NCBI GenBank assembly: GCA_031281085.1
Contig: JAITFW010000076.1
Location: forward strand, 1-35,183
Length of the DNA: 35,183 nt
Direction of reading: 5' to 3'
From: Chlamydiales bacterium
Lineage (GTDB): Bacteria > Chlamydiota > Chlamydiia > Chlamydiales > Rhabdochlamydiaceae
The notes under the pieces were generated by a model, which had not been told where the DNA came from, ran no database searches, and saw only the letters and a list, made by a program, of their open reading frames with translations. The number at the start of each line of letters is the position of its first letter. Positions within the stretch are counted from its first letter, which is position 1. Shown one piece after another: positions 23,721-31,611 of the stretch. A program made the position numbers and the translations under genes.

Positions 23721-25823
23721 GTGAATTCTTCACTTAAGATGTGTTGTACTATTTTTCTTGTTAGCTCTTCTTGGATTTTTGCAGAACAAAATTCTTTTTG
23801 CCTAGAAAAATTTGAAGAAAATTCTCTTATTCACGATCTGGAATTAGTAGGAAAAATTTATGAAGAGGTGCCTGATAAGCTCCCTTTTATCTATAACTAT
23901 TCGGCGATAGGAGGTTATTTTCATACACCTTCTGCACGTATGAATGCAGTAGGTGCTTTAGCAGCAAATATAATAACCACCTCTTCTTTTCAAATTTACG
24001 GTATTGGATTCCAATTTTTTGATGGGATTCAAGTGTCAGCTTATTATCCTATTTACAAAGGAATGAAAAAACAAAACTCAAATAGAACAGCAAATATTAA
24101 GTTAGGATTGATACAAGATGGGTTTACATGTCTTCCGTCTCTTGCTGTAGGTATAGATGATTTTATTGGGACAGGGGGTATGAACTCTTCTTATGTTGTG
24201 ATGAGCAAGCAGCTCCTTTCTCTTCATTTAGAGTGTTCCTTGGGATGGGGCTGGAAAAGATTACAAGGAATATTTGCAGGCATATCTTGGAGTCCATTTA
24301 GAAGAAGTGAAAAGGCCTTTTTGAAACATCTCTCGTTTATCGCTGAATATGATTCTGGTAGTGATCAATCACATTCTTTAAAGAGAAAAATACATACAGG
24401 TCTTGTATGTTCAGTAGGGGATTATTTTCAATTTTCCCTAGCAAGTCTAAGAGGAAGAGAAGTAGCTGTGTCTGGTTGTTTGCAATTTCCCCTAGGATTT
24501 CATCCAAAAGCAAAACCGCAAGATCCTTGTTTATATATATCACCTGTCAATACAGAGCCTTTAGGATGTATTCGTAATGAGCAAGACTTTTCTCAAGAAA
24601 TGGCTTATGCATTAAAACAACAAGGACTTGATTTGTATAGAGCATCTCTTCAATACAATGCTTTTGGGGATAAGCAGTTGTGTTTAAAAGTGATTAATAC
24701 ACGTTATCGCGAAGAGTGTGCAGTGAGAGAGAGGGTTCAATGTGTTTTGGCAGCTTTGATTCCTTCTGATATTACAAGTGTTTTATTGGTTATAGAAGAA
24801 GGTGGGGTAAACTGCCAAGCCTATTGTTTTGATAGGAAGCTTTTGCGGCTTTGGTACCACAATCAAATAAGCGACTCTACACATAACACGCTTGCTCCTT
24901 TACAAGAAGTTCCAAAATGGAAAAATTGTTATGAAGAAGCTCTTATTTTCCAAAGACATAAGCCAATGGGAACATTAGTCATACGTCCTCGCATGCTTAC
25001 CTTTTTTGAGACCCATAATGGTAAATTTAAATATAACATCGGCGCTATTATTTCTCCTGAGGGCTATATTAAAGATCAGCTCTACTATAAAATCCAACTT
25101 GGGTATTCAGCAGCATCTAGTGTGCAAGAAATCGCGCAATATCAGAAAAATCTCTCTTACCTACCCATTGTGCGTTCAGACACACTATCCTATTTGCGCC
25201 CTAATCGACTCTCTTTAGAAGAGGCTTATTTACAAAAAACCTGGAATTTGGGATATGGATGGTTTTTTCGCACAGCAACAGGTTATTTTGAAATCGCTTA
25301 TGCAGGAATTGCAGCAGAGTGTTTATTCTATCCGGTTAATACCAATTGGGCAATTGGTTTAGAAGGTGCTGTAACTTACAAACGCAGATACCAAGGCATT
25401 GCCTTTACCAGCCATGTAAAACAGCTAAAAAAAACAGAGTATGTCGAGATTCCTTTTACAGGAATACAACATTTCCTCAATATTTATTATGACTGTAAAC
25501 CCTTACATGTAGATCTACAAATGAGTATAGGGAGGTTTTTAGCTAAAGATAAAGGGATTCGCATAGAGCTAAGCCGTTATTTTCCTAGTGGATTGCGTTT
25601 TTCTCTTTGGATGACCATCACAAATGGTCATGATCGAGTCAATGGGAGAAACTATTATGACAAAGGTTTTTGTTTGGCCTTACCTCTAGATCTGTTTTTC
25701 CCCCGTAGCTCTCGTAACTATCTGGGATTTTCCCTGTCGGCCTATCTTCGAGATGTAGGAGCTAGAGCAAAAACAGGGATTCCTCTTTATGATACTTTAT
25801 ATCGTGCCCGTTATAATTATTAA
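23721..25823 (+). CDS. YjbH-family outer-membrane protein
   Basis: 700 residues starting with GTG (AAGAG 6 bases upstream; an ATG at 23739 is also possible) and a Sec signal ending near 'SSSWIFA'. The YjbH domain opens with 'TPSARMNAVGALAANIITTS' after 'GGYFH', and strong beta alternation continues to the end ('LGLIQDGF', 'SLAVGIDDFIGTGG', 'LQMSIGRFLAKDKGIRIELS', 'FDKGF'-like 'YDKGFCLALPLDLFF', 'AYLRDVGARA'). YjbH proteins are predicted tandem barrels that work with exopolysaccharide export genes in proteobacteria. No other yjb gene is in this window, although an O-antigen-ligase-like gene lies at 33605. The family call is moderately firm; the role here is unknown. Confidence 0.75.
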   Translation: MNSSLKMCCTIFLVSSSWIFAEQNSFCLEKFEENSLIHDLELVGKIYEEVPDKLPFIYNYSAIGGYFHTPSARMNAVGALAANIITTSSFQIYGIGFQFFDGIQVSAYYPIYKGMKKQNSNRTANIKLGLIQDGFTCLPSLAVGIDDFIGTGGMNSSYVVMSKQLLSLHLECSLGWGWKRLQGIFAGISWSPFRRSEKAFLKHLSFIAEYDSGSDQSHSLKRKIHTGLVCSVGDYFQFSLASLRGREVAVSGCLQFPLGFHPKAKPQDPCLYISPVNTEPLGCIRNEQDFSQEMAYALKQQGLDLYRASLQYNAFGDKQLCLKVINTRYREECAVRERVQCVLAALIPSDITSVLLVIEEGGVNCQAYCFDRKLLRLWYHNQISDSTHNTLAPLQEVPKWKNCYEEALIFQRHKPMGTLVIRPRMLTFFETHNGKFKYNIGAIISPEGYIKDQLYYKIQLGYSAASSVQEIAQYQKNLSYLPIVRSDTLSYLRPNRLSLEEAYLQKTWNLGYGWFFRTATGYFEIAYAGIAAECLFYPVNTNWAIGLEGAVTYKRRYQGIAFTSHVKQLKKTEYVEIPFTGIQHFLNIYYDCKPLHVDLQMSIGRFLAKDKGIRIELSRYFPSGLRFSLWMTITNGHDRVNGRNYYDKGFCLALPLDLFFPRSSRNYLGFSLSAYLRDVGARAKTGIPLYDTLYRARYNY

Positions 25824-25832
25824 AGCAAATCC

Positions 25833-26303
25833 TTAAACCTTTGGAAAATGCTCATTTCTTGCTAATTGTGCTTGGATTTCCTTTTCTATTTGATATTGTA
25901 TGGCCATTTGCCTGTTTGGGGATATATTTTCATTGCCTGTTTCTTGGTTTTTTTTAAAAAAATATATGCTCGCACAAAGGGCAAAAAACCCAGTAACTGC
26001 CGTTGCAGTAAGAAAGGAGGCTGTGGCCTGTTCACAAGCTATATAGTAGGTAACAGACAAGTTCCTCCTTGCAAAATCGCTTAGGGGTGATACTTCGCCA
26101 AGCAATCCAGCTACGAAGAAACCAACGCATTGGATTGTTGTCATTTTCGCGAAACCTATTACAAAATCTTGTTGAGGTTTAGACAGCTCCTTCCAGGGTA
26201 TCTGAACTTTAAAAAGATGCCATCTTCTCCAAGAAGATGAATGGGCTGGTTGTTCTTCTGGTATTTCCGATGGTAGCCTTTCGTAGGATGTAATTACGCT
26301 CAT
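25833..26303 (-). CDS. Two-segment membrane protein, Inc-like (third in operon)
   Basis: 156 residues with a soluble N-terminus of about 45 residues, a membrane hairpin (about 51-69 and 95-115, separated by a short loop with 'LSDFARRNLSVTY'), then 'YFFKKNQETGNENISPNRQM' and a charged amphipathic C-terminal helix (EKEIQAQLARN). The closely spaced pair of long hydrophobic segments is the bilobed mark of chlamydial inclusion-membrane proteins, which are type III secreted and face the host cytosol. The post-membrane block Phe-x-Lys-Lys/Asn...Ile-Ser-Pro...Glu-Lys-Glu recurs in the two genes just upstream, so the three are paralogues. GAGG precedes the ATG. Confidence 0.65.
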   Translation of the reverse strand: MSVITSYERLPSEIPEEQPAHSSSWRRWHLFKVQIPWKELSKPQQDFVIGFAKMTTIQCVGFFVAGLLGEVSPLSDFARRNLSVTYYIACEQATASFLTATAVTGFFALCASIYFFKKNQETGNENISPNRQMAIQYQIEKEIQAQLARNEHFPKV

Positions 26304-26313
26304 ATAAACCTCA

Positions 26314-26727
26314 TTAAAAATGGTTCATTTCTGTTTGCAAACTGCTCATGCTTGGAGTTGCGTTTATCAGTTCTTTCTCAACGCAGCTTTTGATCATGGA
26401 AGCTATTTCTGGTGTTATAGTGTTTTCTACTTGCTTCTGGTTTTTTTGCGAGAAATACCTTGCGCAAAATGTGGCAACAGTCACAGTAGTTAGAGAAACC
26501 AGTCCAAAGCTCCATTTTAGGGTATCAGCGTTTAATGTATTTACAAGCGGGGGTGCAAGAAAATCTGCAATGGTACCAATAGTAAAGCAAATAGAGCCTA
26601 TTCCAAGAGCGATCAGCAATCTTTTTTGCGATGTCGGCATTGTGGTCATTTGGTTTCCAACACCGCTTTGTGGACACGGTTCCCCTTGTGGGATTGGCGG
26701 CACGTCTATCACTAGTGAAGTGGTCAT
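26314..26727 (-). CDS. Two-segment membrane protein, Inc-like (second in operon)
   Basis: 137 residues. A Pro-rich N-terminus ('VPPIPQGEPCPQSG') precedes a membrane hairpin (about 36-57 'LLIALGIGSICFTIGTIADF' and 71-92 'KWSFGLVSLTTVTVATFCA') with a 15-residue loop, then 'YFSQKNQKQVENTITPEIAS' and a C-terminal helix containing 'VEKEL'. This repeats the layout of the two flanking genes. AGGAGG is 7 bases before the ATG. The gene ends 10 bases before the next start, so the three are one transcript. An antisense frame of 140 codons over this gene is taken to be spurious. Confidence 0.65.
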   Translation of the reverse strand: MTTSLVIDVPPIPQGEPCPQSGVGNQMTTMPTSQKRLLIALGIGSICFTIGTIADFLAPPLVNTLNADTLKWSFGLVSLTTVTVATFCARYFSQKNQKQVENTITPEIASMIKSCVEKELINATPSMSSLQTEMNHF

Positions 26728-26755
26728 AGACTATCCTCCTTTTGAAGTAAATGGA

Positions 26756-27190
26756 TTAATGATTTTGTAATGAAATTTGCACGCTTTCCTTGACTCGTTT
26801 TTCTATTTCCTGCTTTAGCTTAGGAGATACTTCTATTTGGCTTTCATTGGTTTTTTTAAAATAGGTCGTAGTGAGTTTTGCAAAATATAAAACGCTTAAA
26901 CCTAAAATCAAACAAGGAAACCTCAAGCTACTGATGTCTCGATAATGAGAGTTTGTCAACTCAACACCAGAATCAGATAATGGTATCGTAACACCAAGTA
27001 AAATTAAGCTTGCTGCAAAAGAGGATAAGCCGAATAGTTGTATTGTTCTTACTAAATTTCTTTGCTCTTTGGGCAACGAAGGATCTCCTTTTAAAATAGG
27101 ACACCACGTTCTTCCTGCAAAAGCTCCTTGGGTTGTTTGAGGAAGGATAGGAGTATGGTTTGCAAGATCTGTATTAACTGGATTTATCAT
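26756..27190 (-). CDS. Two-segment membrane protein, Inc-like (first in operon)
   Basis: 144 residues. N-terminal soluble part of about 48 residues, then a membrane hairpin (about 49-68 'TIQLFGLSSFAASLILLGVT' and 90-110 'FPCLILGLSVLYFAKLTTTY') around a polar loop, then 'YFKKTNESQIEVSPKLKQEI' with 'EKRVKESVQ', the same tail as its two neighbours. It has the strongest ribosome site of the set (AAAAGGAGG, 4 bases from the ATG). The bilobed profile and cluster arrangement fit Inc proteins; an alternative is a family of small inner-membrane proteins unrelated to type III secretion. No enzymatic motif is visible. Confidence 0.65.
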   Translation of the reverse strand: MINPVNTDLANHTPILPQTTQGAFAGRTWCPILKGDPSLPKEQRNLVRTIQLFGLSSFAASLILLGVTIPLSDSGVELTNSHYRDISSLRFPCLILGLSVLYFAKLTTTYFKKTNESQIEVSPKLKQEIEKRVKESVQISLQNH

Positions 27191-27632
27191 GATGCCTCCT
27201 TTTGATTCGTTCTTTAAAAAGATCAGATTTTATAACCAAAAAGAATGGTTAAAAGCAGGATCAAAGTTAAAATTTTAGGAAAAAATACGCAAGGACATTT
27301 TTCAACAGATCTCTTGCATAATCGGAGTAAATAGAACTTTCTTAATGGATCTATACTTATTTGTTTTTAAATTAAGAATGGAACTGAACAAGAATCTTTA
27401 AAAAAGAAGATAACTTCCTGTGAAAGAAGAAGTTTTAAAAAAACACTGAAATACAATTCTTCATTTAAAACGAAACTAGTATATATGTCTGCTTTAGGAA
27501 CGTGTTGTTTACATCCTCATAAATCTAAGGTTGTTTTTTCTCAATCAGAATGAGTTACTTTGCAGTTTTATAGAAGCTCCTTAAACGATACTGGCTTTAT
27601 TTTGCTCTTGTAATGAAGGCTCTCTTGAATGT
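27191..27632. other. 442-bp spacer between hemB and the Inc-like operon
   Basis: Very AT-rich and without a supported gene in any frame; the longest plausible frames are about 20 codons. It must hold the promoter of the minus-strand Inc-like operon, and a TTATAAAAT on the minus strand about 35-45 bases before the ATG is a candidate -10 with no good -35. A weak hairpin, AACTTC (27412-27417) with GAAGTT (27429-27434), might end hemB transcription. Confidence 0.4.
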
Positions 27633-28595
27633 TTAAGGGAATAACAAAGGAACAGCATAACTGAAAATAAAGTCAGCCCCTGCTCGTTTAATACTAAGCA
27701 TCGCTTCTTGAAAAGCCTCTTTTGCTTGTAAAATCCCTTTTTCTTCAGCGGCCATAATCATAGCGTATTCTCCGCTGACGTGATAGGCACAAATGGGTAG
27801 GGAAAGCGCTGCTTTCACTTTGGCAATGATATCTAAATAGTAAAGGGCGGGCTTGATCATGAGGATATCAGCTCCTTGCTCTTCGTCTAATAGAGCTTGG
27901 CGGATCGCTTCTCGAGCATTTGCTGGATTCATTTGATAGCTTTTTTTGTCTCCGTGTTGCAAATGAGAACCGACTGCACTGCGAAAGGGAGAGTAGAGAC
28001 AAGAAGCATACTTAGCTGTATAAGATAAGATTCCTACTTGATGAAAAAAATGGTTGTCTAGCATAGTTCGAATGGCTCCGATACGACCATCCATCATATC
28101 GCTAGGAGCTACTAAATCAGCGCCGAATTGGGCGTGTAAAAGAGCCATTTGAGAGAGAATGGAGACTGTTTTATCATTGAGAATTTCTCTCTGCTCATTG
28201 AGAATGCCATCGTGTCCATGAGAGGTAAAAGGATCTAATGCGATATCAGTGATTACACATAAAGAAGGGAGTTCTTTTTTTATTTTCTGTAGGGCTTGGG
28301 GTATTATTCCTTTTTCTAAAAGCGCATAAGTAGCATTTGGATCTTTGTATTCACGGGGAATGGTAGGGAATAAAGCGATGGCTAAAATTCCTTTAACATG
28401 CCAGGTTTCTACTTCTTTAGTGAGTTTTTCTAGAGGCCAAGCAAATATACCTGGCATATTGACAATGCTCTTTTTTTCTTTTTCTGCTGTAATAAAAACA
28501 GGTAATACAAAATCACTGGGAAGCAATACGGTTTCTGCTAGAAGAGAGCGTATCGCTACGGTTTTTCGATTGCGATGGGGTCTTTTAATCAACAT
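27633..28595 (-). CDS. hemB: Delta-aminolevulinic acid dehydratase (porphobilinogen synthase)
   Basis: Condenses two molecules of 5-aminolevulinate to porphobilinogen in haem biosynthesis, in the cytoplasm. 320 residues. Active-site lysines are Lys195 ('SYTAKYASCLYSPFRSAVGS') and Lys248 ('ADILMIKPALYYLD'). The metal region reads 'TDIALDPFTSHGHDGI' (116-131), with Asp where zinc-dependent enzymes have Cys, so it belongs to the Mg-dependent, zinc-independent class typical of alphaproteobacteria and pseudomonads. An AAGGTG site precedes the ATG. It is divergent from the thyX-like gene; I recall the same neighbours in Chlamydia (CT633/CT632). Confidence 0.95.
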   Translation of the reverse strand: MLIKRPHRNRKTVAIRSLLAETVLLPSDFVLPVFITAEKEKKSIVNMPGIFAWPLEKLTKEVETWHVKGILAIALFPTIPREYKDPNATYALLEKGIIPQALQKIKKELPSLCVITDIALDPFTSHGHDGILNEQREILNDKTVSILSQMALLHAQFGADLVAPSDMMDGRIGAIRTMLDNHFFHQVGILSYTAKYASCLYSPFRSAVGSHLQHGDKKSYQMNPANAREAIRQALLDEEQGADILMIKPALYYLDIIAKVKAALSLPICAYHVSGEYAMIMAAEEKGILQAKEAFQEAMLSIKRAGADFIFSYAVPLLFP

Positions 28596-28758
28596 AAGGC
28601 ACCTTTTAAAAAAAACGCATATTGATCAAAGCACATGAAAGGCTATTTATGCAAATGTTGAGCTTTAAGTTCTTATTTGTAGGAGTGGTTTTTTCTTGAT
28701 TGTGCCTAAAGAATATGTCACTCTAAATGAAAGAAACAAGGATTGAAAGGAAGATTTC

Positions 28759-30402
28759 ATGACCGAAGGTTACGAAGAATTCACAGATAGTCAAATGAAA
28801 ATCCTTCAAAGATATGTCACTCATACTACAAGTAATATTTTTTGTTTACGAAATTTACCAGAAGTCATTAAAGGGGCTTTATTTTCCCGCTATTCTAGAT
28901 CCAGTTTAGGACTGAGATCTTTATTGCTTAAAGATTTTATCCTTAACGAAGAAACCGCTTTTGTAGCAATTACGGGGACTCAAGCAGATTTAGATCAGGA
29001 GAGAGTAGAAGATCAAATCATAGGAATCAAGAAAGCACAAAATTTTTACGATCGAATTTTAGATGGCTATGGTGATGATTCTATTGGAGAATTAGGTGGG
29101 GGACATCTTGCCATTGAAAATATTTCTATGATTTCAGCTAAAATTATTGAAGACGCTCGAATCGGAGGATCTCCTTTAGAAAAATCTACTCGTTATATTT
29201 ATTTCGATCAGAAAATAGATGGAAAATATTTGTTTTACCGAGAGCCAATTCTATTGGCATCAGCATTTCGTGAAACGTATTTGCAAATTTGCAACTCATT
29301 ATTTGAAACCTATTCTTCTTTGATACCCTCTTTAATGGAGCAAATGGAGAAAAAATTTCCTAAGGAACACGATGTCTCCAAAGTTGCCTATGTAGCTGCT
29401 TTGCGCGCTAAGGTTCTTGATTGTTTGAGGGGCCTTTTGCCTGTGAGCACGCTGACTAATATGGGGGTATATGGAAATGGGCGGTTTTTTGAATGTTTAG
29501 TACAGAAATTAAATAGCCATAATTTAGCTGAAGTACAAGATATTGGTAGAAAAAGTTTTCAGGAGTTGAATAAAATCCTTCCTTCTTTTGTTCGAAGAGC
29601 TGATCTTAATCATAAATATCAACTTAGTTTTACACAGTTTCGTGAGCAAATGTCCAACACGTTAAAACTTCTAGCTTCTAGACACTCCGTTGGTTTAGAT
29701 AAAATGCGGCATGCAGGAGTGAGATTGATTAGTTATGAAGAAGACTCTCCTTTGAAAGTAGCAGCAGCTTTATTATTTGAGCATTGTCATGCAGGGTTAT
29801 TTGAGCTGCAAGAGCATTGTAAAAATCTTTCCGAAGAAGAATTAAATCACATTTTAGATTCAGCTGCTAATTTCCGTGAGAACAGAAGGCATAAATCTCC
29901 AAGAGCTTTGGAGCACGCCTCATTTACTTTTGAAATAGTAGCTGATTTTGGTGTGTATCGCGATCTACAACGTCATCGAATTCTCACTCAGGAAAGACAA
30001 CTGATCACTTGTGATTTTGGTTATTTTATTCCTCATGAAATTTTAGATACAGAAATGGAGAAACCCTATAGAGAAGCAATGGAAAGGGCAAAAAAAGCTT
30101 ATGATACAATTGCGGAGGAATTTTCTGAAGAAGCCCAATATGTAGTTCCTATGGCTTTTAATATGCATTGGTATTTTCATGTCAATCTACGTTCACTTCA
30201 ATGGCTTTGCGAGCTGCGTTCTGCTCCAGCAGGTCATCCTACCTATCGATTTATTGCGCAAGAGATGGCAAAGCAAGTATGTCATGTCTTGCCTATTTTT
30301 GAGCGTTTTTTCAAATTTGTTGATTATGAAGGATATGAACTGGGTCGCTTAAATCAAGAGATTCGAATTATTGAAAAAAAGATAGCTAAAGGTACTGGAT
30401 GA
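28759..30402 (+). CDS. thyX: ThyX-like flavin thymidylate synthase, duplicated form
   Basis: 547 residues, twice the usual 220-260 of ThyX, with two ThyX-like halves. The C-terminal half keeps Arg-His-Arg of the signature (405-407 in 'YRDLQRHRILTQERQL') and 'NLRSLQWLCELRSAP' (476-490), but lacks the Ser-x-Arg-Tyr end of the motif. The N-terminal half has the reverse: 'ARIGGSPLEKSTRY' (133-146) aligns with the whole signature, keeping Ser, Glu and Ser-x-Arg-Tyr but not Arg-His-Arg. ThyX makes dTMP from dUMP using FAD, NADPH and methylene-THF at sites built between subunits, so the two halves may form composite sites. A good AAGGAAG site precedes the ATG; the stop overlaps the next gene by ATGA. 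Confidence 0.85.
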   Translation: MTEGYEEFTDSQMKILQRYVTHTTSNIFCLRNLPEVIKGALFSRYSRSSLGLRSLLLKDFILNEETAFVAITGTQADLDQERVEDQIIGIKKAQNFYDRILDGYGDDSIGELGGGHLAIENISMISAKIIEDARIGGSPLEKSTRYIYFDQKIDGKYLFYREPILLASAFRETYLQICNSLFETYSSLIPSLMEQMEKKFPKEHDVSKVAYVAALRAKVLDCLRGLLPVSTLTNMGVYGNGRFFECLVQKLNSHNLAEVQDIGRKSFQELNKILPSFVRRADLNHKYQLSFTQFREQMSNTLKLLASRHSVGLDKMRHAGVRLISYEEDSPLKVAAALLFEHCHAGLFELQEHCKNLSEEELNHILDSAANFRENRRHKSPRALEHASFTFEIVADFGVYRDLQRHRILTQERQLITCDFGYFIPHEILDTEMEKPYREAMERAKKAYDTIAEEFSEEAQYVVPMAFNMHWYFHVNLRSLQWLCELRSAPAGHPTYRFIAQEMAKQVCHVLPIFERFFKFVDYEGYELGRLNQEIRIIEKKIAKGTG

Positions 30403-31601
30403 TGAAACAAGGTAGCGTTTTTGGTGGGGCTTTGCTCGTCGCAGGAAGCTGTATTGGAGCTGGTATGTTAGCTTTGCCAATAGTGACGGGAATGTCTGGT
30501 TTTTTCTGTTCTACTATTTTGTTTTTTCTAGCTTGGGGTTTCATGATTTCTACAGCTTTGTTAATTGTAGAAACAAATGGTTGGTTTCATGAACGAATTA
30601 GCTTTTTATCCCTTTTAGATCGTATTATCGGAAGGTCTTTCAAGGCAGTTGGCTGGGTTACCTATCTCTTTCTCTTTTATGCATTGCTGGTTGCCTATAT
30701 TTCTGGTATCGGTACGTTATTTACTTCTTTTTTTACTTCTTTTTTTCATCTGCAGATCCCTGATTGGTTAGGATCTGTAGTATTAGTTGTGTTGTTTGGG
30801 TGGGTCGTTTATTTAGGAACGAGGAGTGTTGATTTGTGTAACCGCTTTCTTATGGCGGTTAAAATTATTTTCTTCTGTCTTCTCGTATTGTCTAGTATGA
30901 ATTATGTCAACCCTTGGTTACTTGTGCATATGGATTTTACGTATGCACCAAAGTCTTTTCCTCTGCTTATTATTGCATTTGGATTTCAAAATATGGTTCC
31001 CTCTCTTACTCATTATATGAAAGGAGACTTAAAACGTGTGCGTCTTTCTATTGTTACGGGAAGTTTAATGGCATTTTTAGTCTACTTAATTTGGGAGCTT
31101 ATTGTATTAGGTATTCTTCCTTTAGACCAAATTAGGGAATCTTTGCAAACAGGAAGAGACTCTTCACAGGCGCTTTCTTTATTTTTAAATCTTACTCAAA
31201 TTAAGATATGGGCTGGAGGACTGGCTTTTTTTGCTATTCTAACTTCTTTTTTTTCTCAATCATTGAGTTTAGTGCATTTCTTTGCTGATGGATTTAAGAT
31301 TGTGCATAAAAAGCATGAATCTTTAAACCTTTGTCTGCTTGCTTTCTGTCCTCCTTTACTTTTTGCTCTTTGTTATCCGCAGTTATTTTTTAAAGCTTTG
31401 AATTTTGCAGGAGGAATTTGTGCAGTGATCCTTTATGGGGTTTTACCAGTAATTATGGTATGGATTGGGCGCTATCATAAGGTAATGAAAGGAACTTATC
31501 GATTTCCCTTTGGTAAATTTTCTTTAGTTCTAATATTCATAGTTGCTGTTTCTATTCTTCTTTTACAGATAGCGGATATGCTAGGATCAAAGATCGTTTA
31601 A
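30399..31601 (+). CDS. tyrP: Aromatic amino-acid permease (HAAAP/TyrP family)
   Basis: 400 residues, about 11 membrane segments, inner membrane. The N-terminal signature 'GGALLVAGSCIGAGMLALPI' (10-29) is the unwound first helix of hydroxy/aromatic amino-acid permeases; 'FGFQNMVPSLTHYMKGD' and 'FFAILTSFFSQSLSL' are further family landmarks. It should import tyrosine or tryptophan with protons. Chlamydia has tyrP genes, which matter because host tryptophan is limiting; the exact substrate cannot be told from the sequence. It starts within the thyX-like stop (ATGA) and ends 10 bases before uvrB, so it belongs to a four-gene operon. Confidence 0.9.
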   Translation: MMKQGSVFGGALLVAGSCIGAGMLALPIVTGMSGFFCSTILFFLAWGFMISTALLIVETNGWFHERISFLSLLDRIIGRSFKAVGWVTYLFLFYALLVAYISGIGTLFTSFFTSFFHLQIPDWLGSVVLVVLFGWVVYLGTRSVDLCNRFLMAVKIIFFCLLVLSSMNYVNPWLLVHMDFTYAPKSFPLLIIAFGFQNMVPSLTHYMKGDLKRVRLSIVTGSLMAFLVYLIWELIVLGILPLDQIRESLQTGRDSSQALSLFLNLTQIKIWAGGLAFFAILTSFFSQSLSLVHFFADGFKIVHKKHESLNLCLLAFCPPLLFALCYPQLFFKALNFAGGICAVILYGVLPVIMVWIGRYHKVMKGTYRFPFGKFSLVLIFIVAVSILLLQIADMLGSKIV

Positions 31602-31611
31602 TGGGATTTTT

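Noticed and set aside
26348-26770. 140-codon plus-strand frame antisense to the second Inc-like gene
   Set aside because: The minus-strand gene has a strong ribosome site, paralogues on both sides and a sensible membrane profile; the antisense frame has none.
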